From assembly GCA_017591395.1 (NCBI GenBank), contig WEDG01006595.1:80013-144012 (forward strand): 64,000 nt of DNA, written 5' to 3'. Positions 33,796 through 45,935 of this stretch are shown piece after piece. Origin of the DNA: Schistocephalus solidus (lineage: Eukaryota > Platyhelminthes > Cestoda > Diphyllobothriidea > Diphyllobothriidae). A program made the translations under genes and the position numbers. Each line of letters begins with the position of its first letter. Within the stretch, counting starts at the first letter, position 1. The notes beneath the pieces were generated by a model, which ran no database searches, was not told where the DNA came from, and worked only from the letters and a program-made list of their open reading frames with translations.

Positions 33796-35984
33796 TCTCC
33801 TAGTTGGTGGTCCGTTCGTGACCTCTACCACTCATAAGGAGCTTGTTTTCTTCGGGAGCCCAGCAGCTCGGTGTACGCCCCTTCTTGATTGAATATCTGC
33901 AAAAATTTTCAGGGCACTCTAGTTGGGCATTTGGATTTTCGAACATTATGTTCCGTCAGCATCGCCACCCGTCTTATTTACAAAATGATGCTCACGTTCA
34001 AAACCTGAAAATTCATCCTACCAATCCCAATCTTCCCACCGAATAACTATTTACCAAGGTTTGAAAATCCAAAATATCCAAATAATTATTGTGGACTCAG
34101 TGGGGCTCCGGAATTAGTTGTTAGAAGTATTTCAAAGATAAATGTTATCATCTAAAATATCCTGTCATTTTAATGATTTGAAAAATTCAGAGGATAGATT
34201 GAAACAGATATCCTTCCCCTCGTTTCTTTATTTTCTCCATTTAAATCGACACCTGTGCCCCTCGTTTAGCCATATACAACCTAAATATGGGATTTTAACA
34301 GCTTGATTCTTAATGATCGACTTTGGTGTTGCTACCGAATATGTTGACCTTCAAACACTGATTATAAAGACGGAAAACTCTGAGACGGATGACTGTTTTG
34401 TATACTTACGCCCACAACTGGTAGGTACTTAACCAAAGTTCTTTTATTTACGGTCTAACTACAAGCTGATTACTAAAGTTCAAAGAGCTACATCGACAGA
34501 GCAAACACACCAGTGCTTCATACCGAAGAGGTTGATATAATCTTAGAAGCTGCAACAGTTCACTCAACGACTAGAGGATTCGTAACAGTGTGATGATATT
34601 CTGGATGCCCCCATCATTACTGGCCGTGCGTAGGTTTGCATTTGTGATTTAATCGTATAAAAACTAAACGCATCTTTGCATCATGCTTACGGCTTTTGCT
34701 AGGCGAATGCGCTGTCAAAAACTTTGATCGAGTCATCAAGAGAACGTCAGTCAACTCTCACACCGTTGATTTCCCCTCCAATGAGTTAACTTTTCACCTC
34801 TACTTTGACAGCGTGCTAAAGCGGAAGCGAGTACTATAACTCCTGCGGTGTGCAGAAGAGTGCTACGTGTACAGTCGAGTGGCTTTCAAAGACCCCACAC
34901 AGGAAACTGTTGGGGCACCGTTTGAAGTGCTGGGAACGTGGGGTCTCAGATAGATCCAGAAGGTTCTCTCTTCCAAAATAACTTTTGGTTTCTTTTCGAG
35001 AAGAAGACGAGGTTGGTTCCACAAACTCTTGCAAAACGAAGCCTAATTGTTAGGTTTCCACAAAAAATTCGACTGAAAGTCAACTTTTTGTAAAATCACC
35101 GGCTTCTATATCACTAAGTTTAAAAGGTAAGTTTATGAAAGTCTAGAACGGTTGAAAGGCAAGGCTTTTAAAAATGATGAACAAGTGAGCCGGTTTACCA
35201 TGTATAGCTGCCAAAACCCAGTAAGGATTATTTTCTACCTCTCAAAAACAAAAGCAGTTCATATGTTCATATACCACGTATTTTTATTAGCTTTCGTAAG
35301 GAGAAAATTCAACCACCGAAAGCTTCATATTCCCCAACTTTTAAACGTAGTAATTTGTAGCAACTTATTCCACAACTGCTGCAGTGCAATTGAAATCCTT
35401 TAGCTAAATTGGTTGCAGATTTTCCCTCGTGACCAGTAAATGCACCGAAGACAATAACTGAGAAATGCTCCTTGAATTTAATTTACATAAATGCAAGAGG
35501 AGAATCAATTATAGGTAAAAAACTGACTATTTCCACGTCTTGTAACCAGTGCGTTGTGCTGCAGAGCCAATAAAAAGACTTACCCACTCGCGGAAACGTG
35601 CGATGATCTTCCCAAAGTGTTAATTGGCGTCGCTTTTGGTAACCTTCCCAGAAAATGTTTTCTGCAGCCAGCAAGCACCATAGCGTCATACTAAGATTAC
35701 AATTGCTGGGCTGTGACATTTCCACGCTGCCAGGTGATTTTATCTCTTTGGGCTGCGGTCTCCACCGTCATCTGACCAGGAAGTGAGGAACAGAGCTACA
35801 ACTCACTCGGACCGGTCATGATGTACTGAATGCCTCGCAAGACAGAAAAGTGAGTGTAAAACTTCGGTCCGTGAATCCGCGAATTTTTGACGAATAATGA
35901 GCATTACATAAGTTAACTTATGCCAAGGTGACACCCTATCGATGTGTTTACATGTGAAAAAGCACTCGTGCCGAACGAGCATTT
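33796..35984. other. Unassigned intergenic DNA
   Basis: No gene, RNA or repeat was recognised. ORFs at 34834-35034, 35152-35403 and 35483-35725 are short and without motif. Confidence 0.45.
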
Positions 35985-36070
35985 TCCGTCATGGATTGCG
36001 GTTGGCTGACGATGGCTAATAAACCCGAAATTTAGATCTTCGTATCATTATTTTTGTCTGTATGGCTTTC
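35985..36070 (+). repeat. tRNA-derived SINE body fragment
   Basis: The stretch TTGGCTGACGATGGCTAATA, then AACCCGAAATTTAGATCTTCG, then TTTTTGTCTG matches the tRNA-unrelated body of the family at 3775-3840. The tRNA-like head is missing or unrecognisable. Confidence 0.5.
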
Positions 36071-36204
36071 ACAATGTCATTTTTCAGAAGAATATTTGAA
36101 GAAAAAACAACTTTTAGCTTTTTAGAGCATAACGTAACGATCTGCGAAGCCAATTTTTTCCAGTAAATGAGTATCCGTATTCAAGATCGAAATGCTACAA
36201 GACT

Positions 36205-36340
36205 GATGGCTCAATTGATGGAGTGTTTGACTTAAAGGCACGATCGTTGACTGGACCGGTTTAAGATCTCATGTCGTATCGACTTGGGTTGCGTATAGCT
36301 GATTGCTGCGTCCAAATTAATCAGAAATGGCCACCTTTAT
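36205..36340 (+). repeat. tRNA-derived SINE, weak copy
   Basis: A-box-like GATGGCTCAATTGATGGAGT and B-box-like CCGGTTTAAGATC have about the right spacing. They are followed by GACTTGGGTTGCGTATAGCT, resembling the start of the SINE body (GGATTAGGTATGACTGGCTG). Divergence is high. Confidence 0.4.
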
Positions 36341-38509
36341 ATCTTTTTCCGTATTCTTTCAAAAAGGTTGATATAAAAAATACAGCCCGGTTGTTATCGA
36401 TAGGGGTTCCGAGTAAGAGCACAACAAACGCACAATACAGTTTCACTCAGCATGCAAAAAACCTACTCTTTCACAAAAAACCGAAATTCGCTATTTACGT
36501 CGTCTTTTTTCCTTTTGATTTAACTACACATCGGCTTTTCCTTAACGCTCATGTAGTAGCACGGTTCGTCTGATCGCATATCCTGAGTGTTTAGTTGACA
36601 GTGAAAAGGATCCCCCGACATTGCGGATTTCAACTTGATGGCTATAGAAATAAGCAACAGCGTTTTGGCCCATCTATCATAAACAAAATGCCCCATTAGT
36701 CACTACGCCCCAATGCGTGTACGGTCATAAGGAATCATTGCCTGCCACTGGAGAATGACTAAACTCAAATAATTAGGAAAATAATTTTGTATACGTATTT
36801 AGCCATATAATAAGACGTATGAGTGCAATAAATCTCTATCTGGACAGTTGTGGTCCTTATTGGAAACGTCGTCGTGTGCCTGGCACTTTAACCAGTGAAG
36901 CCATAAATCATTTTATTGTCTTTGAACGGACATTTCTAGTCGGCTTCGGTGGCTCTCCATACACAATAGCTTAGTTACTGGGCGTTATGCGACGCTAGCT
37001 TACGTCTATGCGCTCCTCAAAGGGTGCTGAAGGCTAATTCCAAACAGTAAGACTACATATATATTTCCCTGGAACATGTCTATATCTCTGCTCACATCCA
37101 TTTACTGCATCGCTTCCCGCCCCCACTCCGTAAACTAGCCTCGACAAAGAACGCTTCTATTCTCCCCCAGCGTCCTTGGATCACTCAGTTCTTCTTCACT
37201 CCTCTTTTTTCGTTTTCACTACTGTCAGTCAGTTGGAAGCTGTTTGGGCTATGCTGTTGGCATTGGTCGCGAAGACGGTGATGGCGGGCGGTAGTGCAGT
37301 CTTTTGTAGTCAAGTAGAATCCCTTATAGATGGACAGAATGGTATCAGATGGTGTCGCATTTAAAACTGCACTCTCCACTAAAGACCTACCCACTTTTGT
37401 GTTTTTATTCCGAGGGCTATTTTTTTGTCCGAGACGGTAGCAGGTTTATTAGTTGTATCTTTTTTCAAAGGATACAAATTCCAACTTATTATGACTGAGA
37501 TAGTCTGATTTGCGGCGCACAAATGAAGGAGGAATGCTACCAGTTGAGTGCAGGAAGGACCCCCAGGGGGCCGGGCTTAAACTGGTGGCCGTCTCCGTTG
37601 AAATATTTCGCGCGTCTCATCTGACCGACCCTGTTATTCATCCGTTAAAATTCCCACGTTAGGACTAAGCTTAGTGACCCTCAGTTGATCCTCCTCCCCG
37701 TCGAATCCACTCTTTCGGGAAGTTTTCACCCCAGTACAGAGAAACCGGTCTCCAAATGAGTTCGCGCTATCGTGTTTAGTTAAATAATTCGCCATGGTCC
37801 GTTTTTGCTAAAGAATTTATGGCATGAACGTAATATGCGACCCAACTCAGGGAACAAAGGATAGGTCAGCGTGTAATACATGCTAATACTACTACATGCT
37901 AACGTAATCCGAATTCTATCCACTGTGTTCGTTAGTACTAACGTTCGTTGCCGGGTTAGTAAGCTAACACAATGGTTCGTTGGCGGTAGGAGGACCGAAG
38001 AATCGGATCAATCGGCAACTTTCTAAGCGGTGACTATTAGGACGCCGCGGTAGTTTCAAAACGCGTCCGTTTTAGTTTTACAATGAAAGATCGCGTAGAG
38101 CGGGTCTCCTCTTGCTCCCGTCGTAGGTCCGAATAAAAGTGGGTCAGGTCAGCTAGGAATTATATCGCGTATATTGGTAATCGTGAAGTAAAGACACCAG
38201 ATCTCACAATCCCCACACAAACAAACTATAGTGTGACCCTACTAACCGGACAACGAATGCTAACCCTCACGAAAACCATTTGCAGGTTTAGGCTAAGACT
38301 GGGACTCTCCTTTTCTTCATTTAGCCGCATCCATAAAATCCCATTACTAAGGGTCCTGTATTACTCGCTGACGGATCCTTTGTTCCCTGAGTTCGATCAA
38401 ATAATAAGTTCTTGGTGAATTTATTTTTGTGAAAGTGGGCCCTTCTGGAGGCTGTGAGCACGAATGAACAGCTTCAAGAGAAAAAGCATCAAGATATCGA
38501 GCGGGCGCG
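36341..38509. other. Unassigned intergenic DNA
   Basis: At 38230-38310 there are a few CTAACCC-type words that may be a small telomere-like scrap. No gene was recognised. Confidence 0.4.
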
Positions 38510-38880
38510 TAAAGCGTGCTCACACGACCGGTGTGCACAGGACTGACAGCGTTTTCGCAGGGACACGAACGGGGCGAGTTGGATACCAACTGAGTGGGAG
38601 TGCTATAGAGATCACATTAAGGAGGCATTGCAGGTTGACTCTCCATCAACAGAAGACCGAGCTACCTCTTCAGGTGATAGCCTTTCAAGTCAAGGCTTTT
38701 AGCGCACTGCGATGGTTTAAACACACGTTAGGCTGTTTATTAGTGGGGGATGCCTTAAGTGCCGTAAGGATTGAGCCCCTAGAGCCGACCTCTTTATCCC
38801 TCCCACCTCCCACGTGCCAGCCCGCTGTGTCCAAACCGGTTAACCATCTTATGTTGAGTGAAAGTGTGTTTGGGACGGTT
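38510..38880 (-). mobile_element. RTE-ZnF 3' UTR fragment
   Basis: GAGTGGGAGTGCTATAGAG..CACATTAAG(G)AGG at about 38600, then CAAGGCTTTTAGCGCACTGC near 38690, follow the order seen at 51770-51950 and 63290-63460 (GAGTGGGAGTGCCATAAAGG; CACGGCTTTTAGCGC). The terminal 3' end is not evident. Confidence 0.55.
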
Positions 38881-39029
38881 TAGACCTGCGCCTAGGCGGG
38901 CCTGACACCCCAAAGCATGACAATCTTATGGGTACACAGCAGCATTAAAGCTCGCCCTTCGATAATCTAGCCCCGCGTTGGTCCAGCGCACCTACCACCT
39001 AGTGTATTTTAAGGGCCTATTACTCTACT

Positions 39030-39255
39030 CACGAAATTTTGACGGTAGTGGTTTCAACGATAACCACCGTGTGCTCCAGAGCATGGGGCTGCAGTAGCGG
39101 TGACATGTGCTGGATTATAGTGAGCGCAGACTTTCGCTTCTCCTCTACCTCACTCTCTGCTCCACTCCACCACCTGGGCTCAATGTCAAGGCCGAGTCAA
39201 GAAGACCGGAGATGGGAGAGGATGCAGACCCACGTACTGTGGTCCACCACAAACC
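39030..39255 (-). mobile_element. RTE-ZnF 3'-end copy, 5'-truncated
   Basis: It aligns with 51521-51730. ACGGTAGTGGTTTCAACG.. leads to ACCACCGTGTGCTCCA, ..GCGGTGACATGTGC, CTCTACCTCACTCTCTGCTC, and GAGTCAAGAAGACCGGAGAT then GGGAGAGG, the last block being identical to 51677-51704. It ends where the next copy begins at 39256. Confidence 0.72.
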
Positions 39256-39690
39256 CGACAGTTCGAGCGTCGTAGTTTGCCTATGTGCACCGTATTTTCT
39301 ACAGCATAGTGATGCAGGGACGACGACTTGCGCATGGATTACTTTTAAGTGATATTAGACTTGCGATGCAGCTAACGCACTCACTCTTTCCTCACCCGTC
39401 TGTGCTGACATAGTCAGAAAGACCGGATGCGTGGTCTGTTGCAGGTGGCTGATGCGACCGGAGAAACCTCTAACCACGCCGTCACGCCTGATTCAGATCC
39501 CGCGGAGTGGGAGTGTCATAAATGGCAAGAGTGGCTGATGCGGTGCGAGCCCGCACCTACGCGTGCCATCACCTCCCCCCCGTTTTCGGCATTTGTTCTG
39601 TGAGCTCAACCCGAATAACACCTGCCGTGCCCTGATTTGGCCCCCGTGTTGGTCCAGCGCATTTACCACGCGGCCCGTTTAGGGGGCACA
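39256..39690 (-). mobile_element. RTE-ZnF 3'-end copy, adjacent second copy
   Basis: It starts at the family's 3' terminus (GACAGTTCGAGCGTCGTAG) and continues GTGCACCGTATTTTCTAC, GATGCAGGGACGACGACTTG, CGCATGGATTACTTTTAAGT. Further on, GATCCCGCGGAGTGGGAGTG at about 39500 matches 51765-51785. A TGGTCCAGCGCA(T/C).TACCAC block at 39650 also occurs at 38980, suggesting local duplication. Confidence 0.65.
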
Positions 39691-40604
39691 TCATACACAA
39701 ACCCACATATCTGTTGACACTCCCTCTAATAAATCAATTATCTCACTTATTTTCAAAAAGTACTGTCAATCTTCTCAATTAGGCAGCTTCGCTTGAAATC
39801 TTAAAAAAACGGGTGCCCAAACCAAGAGACCTACACGACATACCCATGGTAGGGGAAGATTGGTTTGTTTCCGCGACTGACGGGTGTCTGTGATAGCTCA
39901 ATCTTGCGTCTCTCGAATGCTTGTTGATCTGGACATACAGAAAGAAATTACTGAAAAAGATGTGGGATTTTAATTTTAAGATTTATTTATTTATTTTTCA
40001 TTGAAACAGGTAATTTTAATAAAAAGTAAACTAAGCTTAATAGGCAATTAATTACCCGACACCACGGATGATCTTATTTTTGAGACTACATTGGCTGCTA
40101 GCCAAAAAAACAGACACGCAAGTCGATAGTCATTCGCATATTTTGTTTTCAAAATTCACTTTCCAAACGATAGCAACGGTTCTATTGCTTGCTCTCGATG
40201 TGAAGCCATTGGCTCTGAATGAGGATTCGGGCTGCACCTTGCGACAGCACCTGCTCAGAGATGTACCACCTAGCATGTGTGAAAGCACATCGATGATCGC
40301 CCCCGTCTTTAGCAGCCGCAGAGTGCAGCTCTGTCCCGTAGGCAACGATGGAGATGCGGATTGACTATTCTTTTTACCGTCTCGGATACTGCACACACTT
40401 ATTCATGCATTTACGTTAGGGTGCCCTTTGGACTTCAACTATTTTTTTGGTTACACCAGGTTTTACAATTTTGACTCTTCACTGTTGGTTGGCCAACGTG
40501 AGACAGCTGTCTAACGAAAGCTGGAATATGCCTGCTTTTGAGGCCAGGCTTATCTAGGAAGACCTCAAGCTAAAGTTTAATTTAAATGAAATTGTGGTAG
40601 GGGT
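39691..40604. other. Unassigned intergenic DNA, (ATTT)n at about 39978-39998
   Basis: A short ATTT repeat is the only structure. Overlapping ORFs at 40068-40364 and 40130-40396 have no motif. Confidence 0.45.
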
Positions 40605-40965
40605 TGTTTATACAGCCCCCGACAGGACATGGGAACAGAAATCGCCAGTTCCAGGAAACTTCTGGTTAGGGTTACCATAACGCTCAGATCTAAACTAAGG
40701 TTACGGCAAGGGCTAAGGTTAGGATTAGGGTTACGGCTAAGGTTTGGGTTAGGGTTGGAATTTCAGTTTATTTTCAGTTTATTTGGTGAGGATAATAGGC
40801 AATGCCTTTGAAAACCCTATTTAGCACGATTGCTTATTTAGTCCCCGCAGCAGGGCAGGGGGTACAAGCATCACCCGGAATATAGATGGTTTTGCTCGAA
40901 ATTCCGGGGAAATTATGGTTAGGGTTAAGGTTGGGCTTAGCGTTAGGGTGAAGACACGGGAATAT
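40605..40965 (+). repeat. Telomere-like-core repeat, fragments
   Basis: The marker block GACAGGACATGGGAACAGAA at 40619 is followed by GGTTAGGGTTACC and a (GGTTAGGGTT)-like run to 40765. A second run at 40915-40950 is next to AAGACACGGGAATATTC. The orientation is opposite to the 19665 copy. Confidence 0.6.
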
Positions 40966-42939
40966 TCACCCATCCTGCAGTTTAGGGGTGGGCGTCCCTA
41001 TTCCAGTGTACTGTCATTGGGGACCACATATGAAAGTCCAATCGGTTATAGCTCTACTGTTTGGCTTCGAATCTTCTATTTTTCTCAAACCTTCAGTCCC
41101 TTATCTTCTAAAGTGGAGGCGTTACCTCTACTTATCGTGGCGTTCCCAATATTTTTTTGCATTTTCAGCCATTAGAGTTGCAAAAATTCCCATTGAAATG
41201 CAAAAGACAATTTGGCGAACATGAGTTAGCTTTCGGTAAATTCTTGTGATTTATATCACTGTGTAACAAAGTCAAATATGCGGGCGAGTAGAAAAAATAT
41301 CTCTTTAATGTCCCATGGAGTGTCTAAGTTAGGCAGCATTTTTAAAAAAACTCTTCTCTTCTCACCTGCTTCCGATCGGTCAGTAACAATATTAGACACC
41401 CTCTGCTTTCCAGGCCGACCAGCTCTGTCGGGAGCAGTCATTATCTTCGATACAAGCGAAAATGTGAGTCCCAGGAAGTAATTGATCGATCACATCTACT
41501 TCTTCCCAGCGATCGCATCTACTTCTTCTCCGTCATGATCTTCATCCAAACCTACTCCTCCTCCATTTCCGACCTGGCTGCGTCTGCTTTTACCTCTAAC
41601 ACCAAATTCGTGTCCTGTCGCGACAAATGAGTGCGTCTGGGACTAGATCACACGCTGTGTGAAGGCAAGCCATGAGGGACATGTCTGCACGGTAGAGACG
41701 CTTGTGCTCGCAGCCAAGGCGCATGAATGTGAGAGTGACCTGACGACGCCAGACAGCTGACCTCGTGTATTTGCCACAGCCGAGGTCGTCGCAACAGACG
41801 GGCAGCCGACAGCAGGCGCAGACACGATGCATGCCTGAAGCTCGTTGAGTTAAATGCTTTGGGGCCGGCGTGAAGCCTGTATGAGCTCCGTAGCCCCAAT
41901 CCAAAGGCCCAAACCATCTTAAAAGTGCAAATTCATGCGAAGGAAAATTGAGAAGGAGGGGATGAGAGGCAAGAAATAAAGAAGCTGAAGGGATCGGAAG
42001 AAAACGGCGAATGAGAAGGGCAGGAATAAACTAAGCGTCGGGAGTGAAAATCAAAGTTGGAGCAAGGATTGGGGCACAGAAGTCTAAAAACTACTTCGGA
42101 GCGTAAGTGGATAAGCTTAAGAATATAGAACTAGAGAGAGCGAGCGAGAGAGAGAGAGAGAGAGGGAGAGTAGACCCAGTATGACGCCATTCCCAAGAGT
42201 AATAGTAGTATAAAATAAACCAAATAAGGAAACCTACTAGAAAACCACTGAACTTGAAATTGGCAATTGAGAAACTGGCACAACGAGAAAAACTTTGCTC
42301 TAGCAGTTTTCCAATTTGAGAGGGTGGTCTTACTAAAAGGGTCAGTTGGTTAGAAATGGTAGGCTGCGTCAAATCTGCGACGCATTATCAAATCTAGCCA
42401 AAATAACTGTTCTAGACATGAAAGCATAAAGACGCAGAGATGGGGACGAGTAGACTAAATGGGCGCAAACATTGACCTGAGTAGGTTGATAGGCAAGCGC
42501 ATAAATGGCATACTAAGCAATTTTAAGACAGGTGAATTATGGAAGGAAAAACAGTGCATGAAAAAGAGCATCAATAGAGTTAAAACGGAATAGAAGGAAG
42601 AGGCCAGGCAGGAAAAGAATGGATCAAAGGTGGCAAGGAGGAGAAACTGCAAGTTATTCCATGAGGTTGGGATATAAGGAATACAAGGATTGGCCGAGAG
42701 AGACTTTTGAAGGACTGAAAAAAACCAGAATAGTAAGGAAGATATTAAAAGTACGAATAGGCAAATTTTGGGGCTCCATTGTTCATGGCGGCAGCCGATA
42801 CGAGTTTGGGAATATTTAAGCTTCATTCGACTGAGTGAGAGAGGGAGGGAGGGAGGTAGGGAGGGAGGGGGGGGAGTACGCCTTATTTTGAAAGTATCAT
42901 TCAAAATTTCAGTAAAAATGGCTCCATTCAGATGATAAA
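40966..42939. other. Unassigned intergenic DNA with purine microsatellites
   Basis: (GA)n at 42131-42167 and GAGGGAGG-type repeats at 42834-42875 are clear. The ORFs at 41596-41917 and 42455-42985 are shadows or low-complexity reads. The GC-rich patch 41640-41860 has no recognisable function. Confidence 0.45.
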
Positions 42940-43840
42940 TTAACAAATTATGCAGAAGCCAAAAGGTGTCCATAACATTAAACATATATTAGGGAGACAA
43001 TTCAAGTCTCGATTTCCGTTTTTCTGTCTCTTTACACGTAAGGTATCGTGCCAGCTACGGAAATACGTAACGCGGATATGCCGATGTATGGCAAGAGATA
43101 TAACGGAAGCATCAATGCGTGGGACGGGAAGACTTAATATCAATAAGATCACAGTGAAGGAGATGTACAACATCATCCAGATTTCGGTCAGGAAATTGCT
43201 TGATCGTTGTGAGTTTTCGTTATCTTATGATATGAAGTAAAAAAATATAAGAAACGTCAGCAGCAGAAGATAAAATTCTAAAAATACGTTTTAACATCAG
43301 CATAACTTTTTAAGCAAAGCAGGAAAAATAATGAGAGTACAATAGATAATAGGAGGTACAATGCAGGCATCGATACATCTCCAGATTATGGGGTGGGGTG
43401 TGGGCAATAGGAACTTAAACGACGAATGTAATAAAGAAGTTCATAAATTTAACTGAAAAGCGTTTCAATATGAAGGAAAAATTAATGATTGGATCTCGGA
43501 GCAACACCCAGGTATCGGAAAGAGGATGTGGGAAGAATTTTCAAGGCTTCAGGACTGAGGAGAGGTTCATCGTCGGGCTGATTTTTGATCATTCACCAGA
43601 TGGCCGTTTTCTAATGACCATGCCGAGACGTGGTCCAGGTCAGCCTTGAGAGACGGGAGATGTGCTTGAATTTTAAGAGGACGAGCAACAACCATATTCT
43701 CAACATATTGAACAGTCGTTTGGCGATTTCAAATCATCAGTGTGAAGGGATAAGAGGCGAGAGGATAATCATTCTTGATAGTAATTTGTGAACCCGGGTA
43801 GCACTGCTGAGTCAACAAAAGGGAACTCTTCTATGTACTT
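42940..43840 (-). pseudogene. CR1/Jockey-like reverse transcriptase relic, catalytically dead
   Basis: Colinear peptides on the minus strand are LSPLLSLHTDDLKSPN (motif B/C approach), then QYVENMVVARPL at 43710-43675 where a working RT has YADD, then LKADLDHVSAWSLENG (about 43635), FRYLGV at about 43515, YYIRRLSSYC (about 43420), and IDACIVP.IIYC..IFPALLKK (about 43370-43310). This order is standard for CR1/Jockey-type LINE RTs. Frames change and stops interrupt. The 78-codon frame 42940-43176 would be its C-terminus. It is a different family from RTE-ZnF. No endonuclease was found upstream. Confidence 0.75.
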
Positions 43841-44479
43841 CACAGAAAACAAATTTTTATAAACAATTTAGAATGCAGTCTTCTCGTTTAGTAAGGTCTA
43901 TAAAATAAGAACTGGCTGTAGATTTCAGAACCTGGCGTTCGGCTTATAGCGCCTTTACAGCTTTAAAACACCTGGCGTACGACCTTTTGGAAACTGGTGT
44001 GAGGCTAACTTTCCGACTGTGTATACCTAAACAGCGTCTGGCGCAGAATGTTTTTGATTTGGTCTCATAAACCAATTTACTCTTCAACAGCACACGATAG
44101 AACTCTGAGTTTATGAAGTCCGCAAGACAGCTTTAGTCTGATAAAGTAGGAAGTCTATTTTGTATGCTGTTAGTTTATTCACAGACAATTCTTAAATCAA
44201 TTATTACGATGGGAAGCGAGGAGGTGAATTAATATCTCATTTTTCTCGCTATTAACCTAGACTGTTGACTACTGGCTACCTGAACGGCATACACGCATGA
44301 TCTCCTCGAACCCTAAATGAAGATCGCATATCCTTTTAGATATTGGTATATCTGTTACTGGAACTGCAGCATCCATTGGCTTCAGACGTTATATTTGATT
44401 CTCCTTTTGACAGACACACTTAAAACCCTATACAGTATCCCATTTGTTCAACGCTTTGCCTTTCTGGTGCACCTAGTTG
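43841..44479. other. Unassigned DNA between two RT relics
   Basis: The word CTGGCG(T/C) recurs at about 43932, 43972 and 44037 with related flanks. It is too short and irregular to call a repeat. No RT motif was recognised. Confidence 0.35.
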
Positions 44480-45240
44480 AGGTTTGGCGTTAGCTCCGAC
44501 AATTTACCCAGGCTCTACCAGTTGCTTTTTGTAGGCTCGCAGTGCAATATCATCAGCATAGTTGAGCGCATTCATTTGGCGTTCTGCTTATATTCGACAG
44601 CCTAAATAGTATAGAGCCTTCTGGAGAATCCAACTGAAACGGATGGGGTACAAAGTGCAACTTTTGTGCATGTCAAATCGAATACCAAATGGCTGGGTGA
44701 GCACGTTGTGGGCCAGAACTCGCGTAACGGTAGCCTTGACAGTGGCACTGATTTCTGCCGGAATCCCATCTACTTTTATTATCCGCCACGAAGAAAAGGC
44801 CTGGACGCAGTTCTGCCAACCATTGTGGAGTTCAATAAAGGCTCACAATGTTAAGATCTGGTCAGCACATCCATGTCTAGCTCGAAACCCGACTTCGAAC
44901 TTGAGGCAAGCATACTGAAATCACCTGAAAAGGACAATAACGAACACTGTTGCGTTAAATTAGGTGAAACATGTGCCGCGTTAATCCTCGCAAGTCGATA
45001 CATCTCCCTTCGGAAGGACAAGCGCAAGGAGGTCTGAACTTTGGACATAAGGAACGTGGACTTATCTACTCACGCCTGTTTAATTACCTAATGGAACCAG
45101 GGCATCAGACTGTTGACAGAGGACGTGTAGATATCAGTGGGACTACCGCTGCCTCCGGAGGCCACGTTTTTAATACGCTTGCATATTGTCTCGGCGATTT
45201 CATCCTACGAAAGGAGTCACGTTGCACTAATGGGCTGAAG
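44480..45240 (-). pseudogene. RTE-like reverse transcriptase relic (second lineage), YADD retained
   Basis: Reading the minus strand from 45240 down: DEIAETICKRIKNVASGGSG corresponds to the PG-D region; ARINAAHVS is a possible GISLL-region remnant; EVGFRARHGCADQILTL at about 44890-44840 matches the GFR..R.C.DQI signature; and LNYADDIAL (44566-44540) is an intact motif C. Motifs A and B are not readable, and stops separate the blocks. The sequence is unlike RTE-ZnF (FADDCALN), so this is a separate lineage. The plus ORFs at 44643-45276 are shadows. Confidence 0.68.
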
Positions 45241-45349
45241 TGTGGGTATAATGGGTTCTTAATTTACAGTCGGTGAATACTTTCATGAAATGTTATTCAA
45301 AGAATTACTTAAATTGGTCTATTTTATTGATAATATTGCGGCATAATTC

Positions 45350-45935
45350 CAGGTAGGACTGCCTTATGTGGCCGCCTAAACAGGACACAGGAATAGGAAC
45401 CGTACTGCCGGCTTAAAATAGGTGGACTTATGGTAAATTTCAACAAAGTTAAATATATTCCTGTCTTAACACTAACTCTAACCTTAACGAAAAATTAAAC
45501 TGTCACCTTAACCTAGGCCTAAGCTAAACCTGGCAGTTCGACCGTCGATTTCGACGAGGTCCACCGTATGCTCCACACCAGGTGGTGCAGGGACGGTGAC
45601 TTGCGCGTGAATAAGTTTTAAGTGATAGTAGCCTTGCGCTACAGCTACCGCACTCTCTCCTCCTCCCCCACCTGAGCAAGCTAAACCTAAAACCCTACAG
45701 TTAACACAATAAAAACGTCAAGCCATGGCCTAATCATGACCCTAAGATCTTGACCTCACACTTCAACCTAACCCTTAACTTAACCCTTACCCCCTACCTT
45801 AATCCTAAACATAATTTCCTTGGAATTTAGCCCAAAACCACATGTACTGTGGCCCGCATCACCTCTAGGTGGCCATAGAAGGAATTCTTGTCCAATCCCA
45901 TACTGCTTCAGGCACTTCAGAATGTTGGCTTTTCA
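45350..45935 (+). repeat. Telomere-like-core interspersed repeat, copy 2, interrupted
   Basis: It has the same layout as 19665-20110: GGCCGCCTAAACAGGACACA then GGAATAGGAACC, AAAATAGGTGGACTTATGGT, a CTAACCTTAA-type core (45465-45815), GGAATTTAGCCCAAAACCAC, and GTGGCCATAGAAGGAATTC. The core is split by a 146-bp RTE-ZnF 3' end at 45532-45677. With the insert removed the alignment to copy 1 is continuous. Confidence 0.75.
45532..45677 (-). mobile_element. 146-bp 5'-truncated RTE-ZnF insertion with 11-bp TSD
   Basis: The insert aligns with 51518-51665 of the full copy and begins at exactly the same base (GGCAGTTCGACC). It is flanked by AAGCTAAACCT at 45521-45531 and 45678-45688, an 11-bp target-site duplication. 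This is a clean LINE-type insertion that keeps only the 3' end of the element. It interrupts the telomere-like repeat and so is younger than that repeat. Confidence 0.92.

Noticed and set aside
43930..44045. CTGGCG-word repeat as a regulatory array
   Set aside because: Only three or four irregularly spaced short words; not distinguishable from chance.
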